DNA of 64,000 nt from Streptomyces zaomyceticus (GTDB lineage: Bacteria > Actinomycetota > Actinomycetes > Streptomycetales > Streptomycetaceae): positions 62,001-126,000 of the forward strand of contig NZ_BNBZ01000007.1 of NCBI RefSeq assembly GCF_014656215.1, written 5' to 3'. Both the position numbers and the translations under genes were made by a program. Below are positions 51,664 to 59,563 of the stretch, one piece after another. How positions within the stretch are numbered: the stretch's first letter is position 1; every line of letters starts with the position of its first letter. Below the pieces are notes generated by a model. It did not search any database, was not told the DNA's origin, and saw only the letters and a program-made list of their open reading frames with translations.

Positions 51664-52116
51664 TCAGGCCCCCTCGGGTGCGCGGGAGACGAGCTTCGTC
51701 CAGGCGGTGACGACGTGCTCGCCGGAGGCGTCGTGGACCTCGCCGCGGATGTCCAGGATGTCGTTGCCCGCCATCGACTTGATCGCCTCGATGGTGGAGG
51801 TGACCGAGAGACGGTCCCCGGCGCGTACGGGCCGGGTGTAGGCGAACTTCTGGTCGCCGTGGACGACCCGGCTGTAGTCGAGACCCAGCTGCGGATCCTC
51901 GATGACGGCGCCGGCCGCCTTGAATGTGATGGCGAACACAAACGTGGGCGGGGCGATCACATCGGAATGCCCGAGACCCTTGGCCGCCTCGATGTCGGTG
52001 TACGCGGGATTGGCGTCCCCGATCGCCTCGGCGAACTCGCGGATCTTCTCGCGGCCGACCTCGTAGGGCGGGGTGGGCGGATAGGTCCGGCCCACGAAGG
52101 ACTGGTCGAGCGCCAT
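51664..52116 (-). CDS. MaoC-like dehydratase N-terminal-type protein, HadA-like
   Basis: A 150-residue protein starting MALDQSFVGRTYPPTPPYEV, with REKIREFAEAIGDANPAYTD and APPTFVFAITFKAAGAVIED, the hot-dog fold lacking the full His/Asp hydratase motif. This is the usual pattern of the HadA/HadC substrate-binding subunit paired with HadB. The 2-nt gap to the next gene implies coupling. GGAGGT precedes the ATG at 52116. Confidence 0.83.
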   Translation of the reverse strand: MALDQSFVGRTYPPTPPYEVGREKIREFAEAIGDANPAYTDIEAAKGLGHSDVIAPPTFVFAITFKAAGAVIEDPQLGLDYSRVVHGDQKFAYTRPVRAGDRLSVTSTIEAIKSMAGNDILDIRGEVHDASGEHVVTAWTKLVSRAPEGA

Positions 52117-52152
52117 GGACTCGATACCTCCTGGATTTGTTGCCGACAAACG

Positions 52153-52188
52153 ACACGAGGCCGCCCCCGAGTGGGGACGGCCTCGTGT
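52153..52188 (-). terminator. Terminator after rpmG
   Basis: An 11-bp stem, ACACGAGGCCG / CGGCCTCGTGT, with an inner CCCC / GGGG extension. Confidence 0.8.
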
Positions 52189-52198
52189 ACGAGCCTGA

Positions 52199-52363
52199 TT
52201 AGCGCGTCTCGCGGTGCGCAGTGTGCGAGTTGCAGCGGGGGCAGTGCTTCTTCATCTCAAGACGGTCCGGGTTGTTACGCCGGTTCTTCTTGGTGATGTA
52301 GTTCCGCTCCTTGCACTCCACGCAGGCCAGCGTGATCTTCGGGCGGACGTCGGTGGCAGCCAC
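52199..52363 (-). CDS. rpmG: 50S ribosomal protein L33, zinc-ribbon form
   Basis: A 54-residue L33 from a GTG at 52363: [20 protein letters not shown] then [17 protein letters not shown]. The CVEC and CPRC pairs show the zinc-binding (C+) version. In streptomycetes a zinc-free paralogue is often made under zinc starvation, but only this form is in the window. It follows the tRNA-Thr/tRNA-Met pair. Confidence 0.95.
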
Positions 52364-52449
52364 GTGAGTGCTCCTTGGACGGATGGGACGGATGAACGCA
52401 TGAAAGAGTAGCCGATCGAAGGACCGACCCCACAATCGGCTACTGTGTG

Positions 52450-52522
52450 TAGCGGTGACCGGACTTGAACCGGTGACACAGCGATTATGAGCCGCTTGCT
52501 CTACCGACTGAGCTACACCGCT
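52450..52522 (-). tRNA. tRNA-Met (CAT, elongator-type)
   Basis: A 73-nt cloverleaf: acceptor AGCGGTG pairs with CACCGCT, discriminator A, anticodon loop CTCATAA with anticodon CAT. The A1-T72 pair is unlike bacterial initiator tRNAs, which have a 1-72 mismatch. Confidence 0.95.
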
Positions 52523-52565
52523 TTGATGATCCGGATCCCGCCCGAGGACGGGTCCTTCTCACCAG

Positions 52566-52638
52566 AGCCCCAATACGGAATCGAACCGTAGACCTTCTCC
52601 TTACCATGGAGACGCTCTACCGACTGAGCTATTGGGGC
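52566..52638 (-). tRNA. tRNA-Thr (GGT)
   Basis: A 73-nt cloverleaf: acceptor GCCCCAA pairs with TTGGGGC, discriminator T, anticodon loop ATGGTAA with anticodon GGT. It lies 43 nt upstream of tRNA-Met on the same strand. Confidence 0.95.
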
Positions 52639-52846
52639 GAGCGAGGAAGACATTACACGGTCTCCCGCCCATCACCCAAATCCGTTTCCCGGCGCCCGTC
52701 CGACGGCCCTCACCAGGCGTCCCGTACGCCACTCGTGGCCTCATCGGTACGACTATTGCGCTCCTCCTCGAAGGTCGGTCCGAGCGCCCCTAGGCTCGGC
52801 CCCACGCTTCGTGATCTTGATCTGAGGAGCCTTGAAGGAGCCCCCG

Positions 52847-54124
52847 ATGTCAGCCGAAAGCAAGCAGCCCCAGCCGCCCGAGGACGGGGCCGCCACGGCC
52901 GACTCGACCTCGCTCCTGCTCTCCCACGCCCGGCTCACCGACGGACGGAACGTCGACGTACGGCTCGCCGGCGGCCGGATCGAGGCGGTCGGGACGGCCG
53001 GCAGCCTCGCCGCCGTGGGCGCGCGCGTGGACCTGGCCGGCTATCTGCTGCTGCCCGCCGCCGCCGAACCCCACGCGCACGCCGACACCGCGCTCTCCGC
53101 CGACTCCCCCGGGCCGGTCTCCTACGCCCCCGAGGACGTCCAGCGCCGCGCCACCGAGGCGGCGCTCCTCCAGCTCGGCCACGGCGCCACCGCGCAGCGC
53201 GCGCACGTGCGGATCGGCGACGTGCACGCGCTCGGCCCGCTCGAAGCCGTCCTCCAGGCCCGGCGCTCCCTGCGCGGCCTGGTGGACCTGACCGCGGTCG
53301 CGGTGCCCCGGCTGCTCACCGGGGTGGCGGGCGCCGACGGTCTCGCGATGCTCAGGGACGCGGTGAAGATGGGCGCCGGGGTGGTCGGCGGCTGCCCGGA
53401 CCTCGACCCCGATCCGGCCGGATACGTGGAGGCGGTCCTGGAGGTCGCGGCCGAGCACGGCGTCCCGGTCGACCTGCACACCGACGGCGACGACCCGGCC
53501 AGGCTCGCCCGGCTCGCCGCCATGGCCGGCGGGCTGCGGCCCGGTGTGACGATCGGCCCGTGCGCCGGGCTCGGCCGGCTCCCCGCCGACGCGGCACGGC
53601 GGACGGCGGACGGACTCGCCGCGGCCGGGGTGACCGTGGTCTGTCTGCCGCAGGGCGGCTGCGGAAGCACGGAACGGCGGGGCGCGGCCCCGGTACGGCT
53701 GCTGCGGGCGGCCGGGGTGCGGGTCGCGGCGGGCAGCGGGGCGATGCGGGACGTGGCCAACCCGGTGGGCCGCGGGGACCCGCTGGAGGCGGCGTACCTG
53801 CTGGCCTCGCTCGGCGGGTTGTCGCCGGAGGAGGCGTACGCGGCGGTGAGCGCCGAGGCGCGGTCCGCGACGGGCCTGCCGGAGGTACGGGTGGAGGCCG
53901 GCTTCCCGGCCGAGCTGCTCGCGGTGCGCGGCGAGCGCCTCTCGGGCGTGCTGTCCCTCGCGTACAGCCGGATCGTGGTGCACCGGGGGCGGGTGGTGGC
54001 CAGGACCAGCGCGGTGCGGGAGTACTGCGACTCGGCGGCGGCGCTCGATCTGCCGCGCCAGGCCCGCCCGGAGCGGCCCCCCGAGCCGGGAAGCCCTCCG
54101 GCCGGTCCCGTCGTACGGTCGTGA
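52847..54124 (+). CDS. Amidohydrolase-like protein (cytosine-deaminase family) lacking two metal ligands
   Basis: A 425-residue protein starting MSAESKQPQPPEDGAATADS after AAGGAG. The N-terminal composite domain (SHARLTDGRNVDVRLAGGRI) and AAEPHAHADTAL (His76, His78) followed by VDLHTDGDD (His211) fit the cytosine-deaminase-like amidohydrolase superfamily. However, the position of the next His ligand reads TIGPCAGLG and the usual metal Asp reads AAGSGAMRD. It may therefore be inactive or have a different function. It is followed closely by an NAD(P)-binding gene. Confidence 0.78.
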   Translation: MSAESKQPQPPEDGAATADSTSLLLSHARLTDGRNVDVRLAGGRIEAVGTAGSLAAVGARVDLAGYLLLPAAAEPHAHADTALSADSPGPVSYAPEDVQRRATEAALLQLGHGATAQRAHVRIGDVHALGPLEAVLQARRSLRGLVDLTAVAVPRLLTGVAGADGLAMLRDAVKMGAGVVGGCPDLDPDPAGYVEAVLEVAAEHGVPVDLHTDGDDPARLARLAAMAGGLRPGVTIGPCAGLGRLPADAARRTADGLAAAGVTVVCLPQGGCGSTERRGAAPVRLLRAAGVRVAAGSGAMRDVANPVGRGDPLEAAYLLASLGGLSPEEAYAAVSAEARSATGLPEVRVEAGFPAELLAVRGERLSGVLSLAYSRIVVHRGRVVARTSAVREYCDSAAALDLPRQARPERPPEPGSPPAGPVVRS

Positions 54125-54126
54125 GT

Positions 54127-54783
54127 ATGCGCATCGTCATCGCTGGAGGACACGGACAGATCGCCCTGCGCCTGGAGAGGCTGCTCTCGGCGCACGGGCA
54201 CGAGGTCGCGGGAATCATCCGCAGACCGGAACAGGCCGGAGACCTGCGGGACGCGGGGGCCGAGCCGGTGATCCTGGACCTGGAGTCGGCGTCGGTCGAG
54301 ATGGTCGCCGCCGTCCTCCAGGGCGCCGACGCGGCCGTCTTCGCCGCGGGCGCGGGGCCGGGCAGCGGCGTGGACCGCAAGGACACGGTGGACCGCGCGG
54401 CGGCGATCCTCTTCGCGGACGCGGCCGAACGGGCGGGCGTGCGGCGCTACATCGTCGTCTCGTCGATGGGCGCGGACGCGACGCACACGGGCGACGGGAT
54501 CTTCGACGCGTACCTCCGCGCCAAGGGGGCGGCGGACGACGCGGTCCGCTCCCGCACGACCCTGGACTGGACGATCCTGCGCCCCGGCCAGCTGACGGAC
54601 GACGCGGGCACCGGCCTGGTCCGCCTGGAGGCCCGCACGGGCCGTGGCCCGGTCCCCCGCGACGACGTGGCCGCGACCCTCGCCGAACTCCTGGACACCC
54701 CGGCGACGGCCGGCCTGACCCTGGAGCTCACCACGGGCCCGACCCCGCTGTCGGTCGCGGTGAAGGACGTGGCCGGCAACTGA
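54127..54783 (+). CDS. NAD(P)-binding (NAD-dependent epimerase/SDR-like) protein
   Basis: A 218-residue protein starting MRIVIAGGHGQIALRLERLL. It has the GGHGQIA nucleotide-binding loop (residues 7-13), VAAVLQGADAAVFAAGAG, the RYIVVSSMGAD segment and TTLDWTILRPGQLTDDAGTG, typical of atypical SDR5 proteins. An in-frame GTG at 54121 is an alternative start. It lies 2 nt after the amidohydrolase-like gene and is terminated by a strong hairpin. Confidence 0.85.
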   Translation: MRIVIAGGHGQIALRLERLLSAHGHEVAGIIRRPEQAGDLRDAGAEPVILDLESASVEMVAAVLQGADAAVFAAGAGPGSGVDRKDTVDRAAAILFADAAERAGVRRYIVVSSMGADATHTGDGIFDAYLRAKGAADDAVRSRTTLDWTILRPGQLTDDAGTGLVRLEARTGRGPVPRDDVAATLAELLDTPATAGLTLELTTGPTPLSVAVKDVAGN

Positions 54784-54877
54784 CCGACGGAACGGCGGCC
54801 GAGGCCCACGGGGGCGGGGCAGAGGCTCCTGGGAGGCCCAGGCGGCCCCGTCGGCCGCCGCAGGAACCCGCGAGACA

Positions 54878-54914
54878 CGGAAGGTCCCCGGCGCACCGCG
54901 CCGGGGACCTTCCG
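54878..54914 (+). terminator. Terminator after NAD(P)-binding gene
   Basis: A 17-bp stem, CGGAAGGTCCCCGGCGC and its complement, with an ACC loop. Confidence 0.88.
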
Positions 54915-55019
54915 CCGTCGTTTCCCTCCGCCCACCCCTCTGCGGCACAATCTGCCCACGCGTCACGCGAGTTGCTCGCGGCACGCGTGCGGGATTCACG
55001 ACAGTCCGGGGGGTACGAC

Positions 55020-55691
55020 GTGATCAATGGGCCTATTCCGATCCCACCCCAGCTCAATCTGCCACCCGGGCGCCGGCGCCTCCTCAAGCGTCTGCGTCGC
55101 GCCTGGCGGTCACGCAAGGCACTGAAGGGCGTGACCCAGTGGATCCTGGACTGGGGCGTGCCCATCGCCGCCGTCCTGGCGCTGGTGTACGTCCTGGCGG
55201 CGCGGGCGACCAGTCCCAGCCACGTCTATCGCTCGTTCACCCTGATCGACCCGCCGAAGCACGGCCTTCTGTGGACGTCGTCGCTGATCGGCTGGCTCGT
55301 CGTCCCGGCCATCATCGGTGGATTCGCCGGCCATGTGATCGCCGAGCGCATCAGCCGGGTGAAGTCCATCTCGACCAACACGCTCTTCCAGCAGCGGAAG
55401 TTGAGCCAGCGTCTCCGGCCGCCGGGCCTCATCGACGACCTGAGCTCGTACTTCCACGGCTCGTACGCGCGGCAGGAGTTCGTGGACGGCTGGGTTCGCG
55501 TCGCGCACCGCAACGACTGGGCCAAGGCCCAGGACCACTGGGAGGTCTACATCAGGGACATGATGTCGACGCAGCAGTACGCTCATCTCGACCGGCACGA
55601 GTGCCTCAGGCAGGCTCAGAACACGGGCAAGCTGGCCCTTGGCTACACGGCCCACACCGGGCTCTGCATCGTGTGCGAAAGAAGGCGGTGA
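55020..55691 (+). CDS. Hypothetical membrane protein
   Basis: A 223-residue protein from a GTG at 55020 (INGPIPIPPQLNLPPGRRRL), preceded by a G-rich stretch; an in-frame start at 54972 is possible. After a basic N-terminus there are two transmembrane segments (GVPIAAVLALVYVLAA; LIGWLVVPAIIGGFAGHVIA) and a soluble C-terminal part with HRNDWAKAQDHWEVYIRDMM and a final CIVC pair. I do not recognise the family. It is next to another unknown gene, 3 nt downstream. Confidence 0.65.
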   Translation: MINGPIPIPPQLNLPPGRRRLLKRLRRAWRSRKALKGVTQWILDWGVPIAAVLALVYVLAARATSPSHVYRSFTLIDPPKHGLLWTSSLIGWLVVPAIIGGFAGHVIAERISRVKSISTNTLFQQRKLSQRLRPPGLIDDLSSYFHGSYARQEFVDGWVRVAHRNDWAKAQDHWEVYIRDMMSTQQYAHLDRHECLRQAQNTGKLALGYTAHTGLCIVCERRR

Positions 55692-55694
55692 GCC

Positions 55695-56072
55695 GTGCGT
55701 TCCGAAGACGCGGTCGAAATCGTGCGCGCCTCGCTCGCCCTGGCCTTTCCGACGGCCACCGCGGAGGGTCTGACCCGGGCGGCGGAGACCGTCATCCGCT
55801 GGGGCGCCGAGGACGTCGCGGACCACATGAACGGCCCGCTGACCAGTCAGATGCTGGTGGACCTGCTCGAAGTCGCCGGTGTCCCCGAGGAGGAGTTCCG
55901 CCCCGCGGAGCCGGAGACCTATCTCCCCGCCGAGCCGGCCGGCTACCGGACCTGGACCCGCACGGAGGGCATGACACCGCTGCCCATCCTGCCGAGACCG
56001 CCCGACGAGCCCCTGCCGTCGCACAACCCGGATAACCCCGACAACCCCGACAACCCGAACCGCCGGCGGTGA
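55695..56072 (+). CDS. Hypothetical protein with NPD-repeat tail
   Basis: A 125-residue protein from a GTG at 55695. The N-terminal half is helical (EIVRASLALAFPTATAEGLT; MLVDLLEVAGVPEEEF). The tail contains three NPD repeats before NPNRRR, encoded by repeated aacccggataaccccgac-type sequence. Co-oriented and adjacent to the membrane protein gene, so probably co-expressed. No known family recognised. Confidence 0.6.
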   Translation: MRSEDAVEIVRASLALAFPTATAEGLTRAAETVIRWGAEDVADHMNGPLTSQMLVDLLEVAGVPEEEFRPAEPETYLPAEPAGYRTWTRTEGMTPLPILPRPPDEPLPSHNPDNPDNPDNPNRRR

Positions 56073-56270
56073 GCGTTGCCGCAGGTCGCAGCCGGTGTGT
56101 ACTCGGACCGCAGTCAAAGGAGATACCGCCCGCCATGGCCGTGACCGTCTCCCCGGCCGCGGCGCGGCGGGCCGGAATTCCCGTCCACGGCCCGTCCGGA
56201 CACGCTGGTGGACAGGGTGATTCAGCGGAACAGGGCGAGACAGTCGGCCCCGGTCACACCTTTACACGCA

Positions 56271-56309
56271 AACGGCCCCTGATCGCGTTTCCGCAGATCA
56301 GGGGCCGTT
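56271..56309. terminator. Terminator downstream of tRNA-Tyr
   Basis: A 14-bp stem, AACGGCCCCTGATC / GATCAGGGGCCGTT, with an 11-nt loop. It lies just 3' of the minus-strand tRNA-Tyr and between convergent transcripts. Confidence 0.85.
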
Positions 56310-56318
56310 CATATCGCG

Positions 56319-56400
56319 TGGCGACGCCAGGATTCGAACCTGGGTAGGCTAAGCCGACGGATTTACAGTCCGCTCCCATTGGCCACTCGGGCACATCGCC
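56319..56400 (-). tRNA. tRNA-Tyr (GTA)
   Basis: An 82-nt class II tRNA: acceptor GGCGATG pairs with CGTCGCC, discriminator A, anticodon loop ACTGTAA with anticodon GTA and a long variable arm. Confidence 0.95.
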
Positions 56401-56568
56401 ATGAGATTGCTGCCGTGGAGCCGCTTTGCTGCGGTGTTCCGTGGCAACGACGTAAACAATACCTGATCCCGGGGGGTGCTACGCCACCGGATTGATCAGC
56501 CGTTCGGGCCGTGGTGCACCCCCTAGGCTTTGGGGGTACCCCAGCATCCGAGCAAGGAGCCACGAGTC

Positions 56569-57060
56569 ATGGCCGACTCCAGTTTCGACATCGTGTCCAA
56601 GGTCGAGCGGCAGGAGGTCGACAACGCCCTCAACCAGGCCGTGAAGGAGATCTCGCAGCGTTACGACTTCAAGGGAACCAACGCCTCGATCGCGTGGTCG
56701 GGCGAGAAGATCCTCATGCAGGCGAACGGCGAGGAGCGCGTCCTGGCGATCCTCGACATCTTCCAGACCAAGCTGATCAAGCGCGGCATCTCGCTGAAGA
56801 CGCTGGACGTCGAGGGTGACCCGCAGCTGTCCGGCAAGGAGTACAAGCTCTTCGCCTCGGTCACCGAGGGCATCTCCCAGGAGAACGCCAAGAAGGTCGC
56901 GAAGACCATCCGGGACGAGGGCCCCAAGGGCGTCAAGGCGCAGGTCCAGGGTGACGAGCTGCGGGTCAGCTCGAAGAGCCGGGACGACCTGCAGGCCGTG
57001 CAGGCGCTGCTCAAGGGCAAGGACTTCGACTTCGCGATCCAGTTCGTGAACTACCGCTGA
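56569..57060 (+). CDS. yajQ: YajQ family nucleotide-binding protein
   Basis: A 163-residue protein starting [20 protein letters not shown], with the family motifs [14 protein letters not shown] and [20 protein letters not shown] and the ending [11 protein letters not shown]. YajQ proteins have two ferredoxin-like domains and bind cyclic di-GMP or nucleic acid in some bacteria. The ATG at 56569, preceded by AAGGAG, is preferred over an in-frame ATG at 56530. Confidence 0.95.
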   Translation: MADSSFDIVSKVERQEVDNALNQAVKEISQRYDFKGTNASIAWSGEKILMQANGEERVLAILDIFQTKLIKRGISLKTLDVEGDPQLSGKEYKLFASVTEGISQENAKKVAKTIRDEGPKGVKAQVQGDELRVSSKSRDDLQAVQALLKGKDFDFAIQFVNYR

Positions 57061-57163
57061 GCTCTCGGCAGGTCCTGAGGCTCGTGTCCGAATTCCGCCA
57101 GCCCGAGGCTCGGCGGGCCCCGCACACTGGACGTGGAAGACCCGTGCGGGAGAGGAACCAGCC

Positions 57164-57661
57164 ATGACCGTGTACGCGTACGCCGACGGCCCCCTGGGCG
57201 AGATGCTGCTGGTCGGGCAGCTCGCCGAAGGGGGCCGTGCCGTGCTGCGCTCGCTGTCCCTGCCGGGGCAGAAGGGCGCCGTCGAGGTCGAGGACGGGTG
57301 GACCCGGGCGCCCGAGGCGTTCGGCGAGGTCGTCGAGCAGCTCGGGGAGTACTTCGACGGGCGGCGGGACCGGTTCGAGCTGCCGCTCGCCACCGACGCC
57401 GGGACCGACTTCCAGCGGCGCGTCTGGCGGGCCCTGGAGGAGATCCCGTACGGCACGACCGTCTCGTACGGGGAGATCGCCCGGCGGGTCGGCTCCTCCG
57501 GCGCCGGGGTGCGGGCCGTGGGGACCGCCATCGGACGCAATCCGCTGCTCGTGGTCCGGCCCTGTCACCGGGTGGTCGGGGCCGACGGGTCCCTGCGCGG
57601 GTACGCCGCCGGGCTGGAGCGCAAGGAGCGGCTCCTCGGCCTGGAGGGAGCCCCGGTGTGA
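57164..57661 (+). CDS. ogt: Methylated-DNA--protein-cysteine methyltransferase
   Basis: A 165-residue protein with the acceptor motif RPCHRVVG (Cys134), the HTH-like recognition region RRVWRALEEIPYGTTVSYGE and the Asn hinge GRNPLLVVRPC. It transfers the alkyl group from O6-methylguanine to its own cysteine. Its stop overlaps the GTG of the AlkB-like gene (GTGTGA), so the two repair proteins are coupled. Confidence 0.93.
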   Translation: MTVYAYADGPLGEMLLVGQLAEGGRAVLRSLSLPGQKGAVEVEDGWTRAPEAFGEVVEQLGEYFDGRRDRFELPLATDAGTDFQRRVWRALEEIPYGTTVSYGEIARRVGSSGAGVRAVGTAIGRNPLLVVRPCHRVVGADGSLRGYAAGLERKERLLGLEGAPV

Positions 57662-58314
57662 CCGAGGGGCTCTTTCCCCGCGAGCGGGCCATGGTCGCGC
57701 CCGGCGCCGTGCACGTGCCCGGGTGGCTGCCGCCCGGGCGGCAGCGGGAGCTGGTGGACGCCTGCCGGGAGTGGGGGCGCGGGCCGGTTCCCTACCGGCA
57801 GACCGTGCTGCCCGGCGGCGGTGTCATGTCGGTCCGGTCGCTGTGCCTGGGCCGGCAGTGGGTGCCGTACCGCTATCTCGACTCCGTCGGTGTTCCCCTG
57901 CCCGAGTGGCTGGTCGCCCTCGGGCGGGAGGCGCTCGTCGAGGCGTACGGGGACGAGGCGTACGGCGGCGGTGACGGCGGCGCCTTCGCGCCCGACACCG
58001 CGCTCGTGAACTTCTACGCGCCGGGGGCGCGGATGGGGATGCACCAGGACCGCGAGGAGCGTTCGGGCGCGCCGGTGGTGTCGCTGAGCCTCGGGGACCG
58101 GTGTGTCTTCCGGTTCGGCAACGAGGAGGGCCGGGGGCGGCCGTACCGGGACGTCGAGCTGGCCTCCGGGGACCTCTTCGTGTTCGGCGGGCCGTCGAGG
58201 TGGGTGCACCACGGCGTGCCCAAGGTCTGGCCGGGGACGGCCGATCCGGCGCTCGGGCTCACCGGCCGGCTCAACATCACCCTCCGCGAGACCGGGCTCC
58301 GGGACTCCCCCTAG
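57658..58314 (+). CDS. alkB: AlkB-type 2-oxoglutarate/Fe(II) dioxygenase
   Basis: A 218-residue protein from the GTG at 57658. Iron ligands appear as GMHQDRE (His129, Asp131) and WVHHGV (His184/185), with the 2-oxoglutarate Arg in GRLNITLRE (Arg204/210) and NFYAPGARMG in the substrate loop. It oxidatively demethylates 1-methyladenine and 3-methylcytosine. It is translated with ogt, giving a direct-reversal alkylation repair operon. Confidence 0.92.
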   Translation: MTEGLFPRERAMVAPGAVHVPGWLPPGRQRELVDACREWGRGPVPYRQTVLPGGGVMSVRSLCLGRQWVPYRYLDSVGVPLPEWLVALGREALVEAYGDEAYGGGDGGAFAPDTALVNFYAPGARMGMHQDREERSGAPVVSLSLGDRCVFRFGNEEGRGRPYRDVELASGDLFVFGGPSRWVHHGVPKVWPGTADPALGLTGRLNITLRETGLRDSP

Positions 58315-58324
58315 GCTGCGGCGC

Positions 58325-59563
58325 ATGAGTGCTGAGCTGCGGCGGTCCCTCGGTCTTCTCGACGCTGTCGTGATCGGGCTCGGCGCCATGGTCGGCGCCG
58401 GGATCTTCGTCGCGCTCGGGCCGGCCGCGGGGGCGGCCGGGTCCGGGGGCGGGCTGCTCGTGGCGCTCGGGGTCGCCGCCGTGGTGGCGTACTGCAACGC
58501 GATGGCCTCGGCCCGGCTCGCGGCCCGGTACCCCCGTTCCGGCGGCACCTATGTGTACGGTCGCGAATGCCTGGGGTCGTTCTGGGGGTATCTGGCCGGC
58601 TGGGCGTTCGTGGTCGGCAAGACGGCCTCGTGCGCGGCCATGGCGCTGACCGTCGGGGCGTATGTGTGGCCGGAGCAGGCGCACGCCGTCGCGGTGGCCG
58701 CCGTGGTGGCCCTGACGGCCGTCAATTACAGGGGAGTTCAGAAGTCCGCGCTGCTCGTGCGGGTGATCGTGGGGCTCGTTCTCGCGGTGCTCGCCGCGGT
58801 CGTCGTGGTGACCCTGGAGGCCGGCGGGGCGGCACCGCTCGCGCCCGGCGGGGAGCTCACCGCCGGCGGCGTCCTCCAGGCGTCGGGTTTGCTCTTCTTC
58901 GCATTCGCGGGGTACGCGCGGATCGCGACGCTCGGCGAGGAGGTCCGAGATCCGGCCCGGACGATCCCCCGGGCCGTGCCGGTGGCGCTCGGGATCACGC
59001 TCGTGGTCTATGTGCTCGTCGCGGTGGGCGTGCTCGGTGTCCTCGGTGCCGACGCCCTCGCCGACTCCTCCGCCCCGCTGACGGACGCGGTCCGCGCGGC
59101 GGGCGCCGACGGGCTGGTGCCGGTGGTCGCGGTGGGCGCGGCCGTGGCGGCGCTCGGCTCGCTGCTCTCGCTGATCCTCGGGGTGTCCCGTACGACCCTG
59201 GCGATGGCCCGGGACGCCTATCTGCCGACCGCGCTCGCCGTGGTGCACCCCCGGTTCCAGGTGCCGCACCGGGCCGAGCTCGCGGTGGGCGCGGTGGTGG
59301 CCGTGGTGGCCGCGACCGTGGACGTGCGGGGTGCGATCGGCTTCTCGTCCTTCGGGGTGCTCGTCTACTACGGGATCGCGAACGCCGCCGTCTGGACCCT
59401 GGGCCCCGCCCACCGGCCGCTCGCGGCGGTGGGCCTCGCCGGGTGCGCGGCGCTGGCGTTCGCGCTGCCGCTCGGGTCCGTCCTCGCGGGGTCGGGGGTC
59501 GTCGCGGCCGGCGTGGTGGCGTGGGCGGTCAGTCGAGGACGAGCCGTACCCCCGCGTCCCTGA
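58325..59563 (+). CDS. APC-family amino acid permease
   Basis: A 412-residue integral membrane protein starting MSAELRRSLGLLDAVVIGLG. The first helix has the substrate-binding GLGAMVGAGIFVALGPAAG motif of the APC superfamily. About 12 hydrophobic segments are visible, along with the FFAFAGYARIATLGEEVRDP motif in helix 6 and following loop. The substrate is unknown. The 3' end overlaps the convergent barstar-domain gene by 35 nt. Confidence 0.88.
   Translation: MSAELRRSLGLLDAVVIGLGAMVGAGIFVALGPAAGAAGSGGGLLVALGVAAVVAYCNAMASARLAARYPRSGGTYVYGRECLGSFWGYLAGWAFVVGKTASCAAMALTVGAYVWPEQAHAVAVAAVVALTAVNYRGVQKSALLVRVIVGLVLAVLAAVVVVTLEAGGAAPLAPGGELTAGGVLQASGLLFFAFAGYARIATLGEEVRDPARTIPRAVPVALGITLVVYVLVAVGVLGVLGADALADSSAPLTDAVRAAGADGLVPVVAVGAAVAALGSLLSLILGVSRTTLAMARDAYLPTALAVVHPRFQVPHRAELAVGAVVAVVAATVDVRGAIGFSSFGVLVYYGIANAAVWTLGPAHRPLAAVGLAGCAALAFALPLGSVLAGSGVVAAGVVAWAVSRGRAVPPRP

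Noticed and set aside
56069..56347. Open frame of 92 codons before yajQ
   Set aside because: It runs through a strong terminator hairpin and into the tRNA-Tyr gene, and has no family features.
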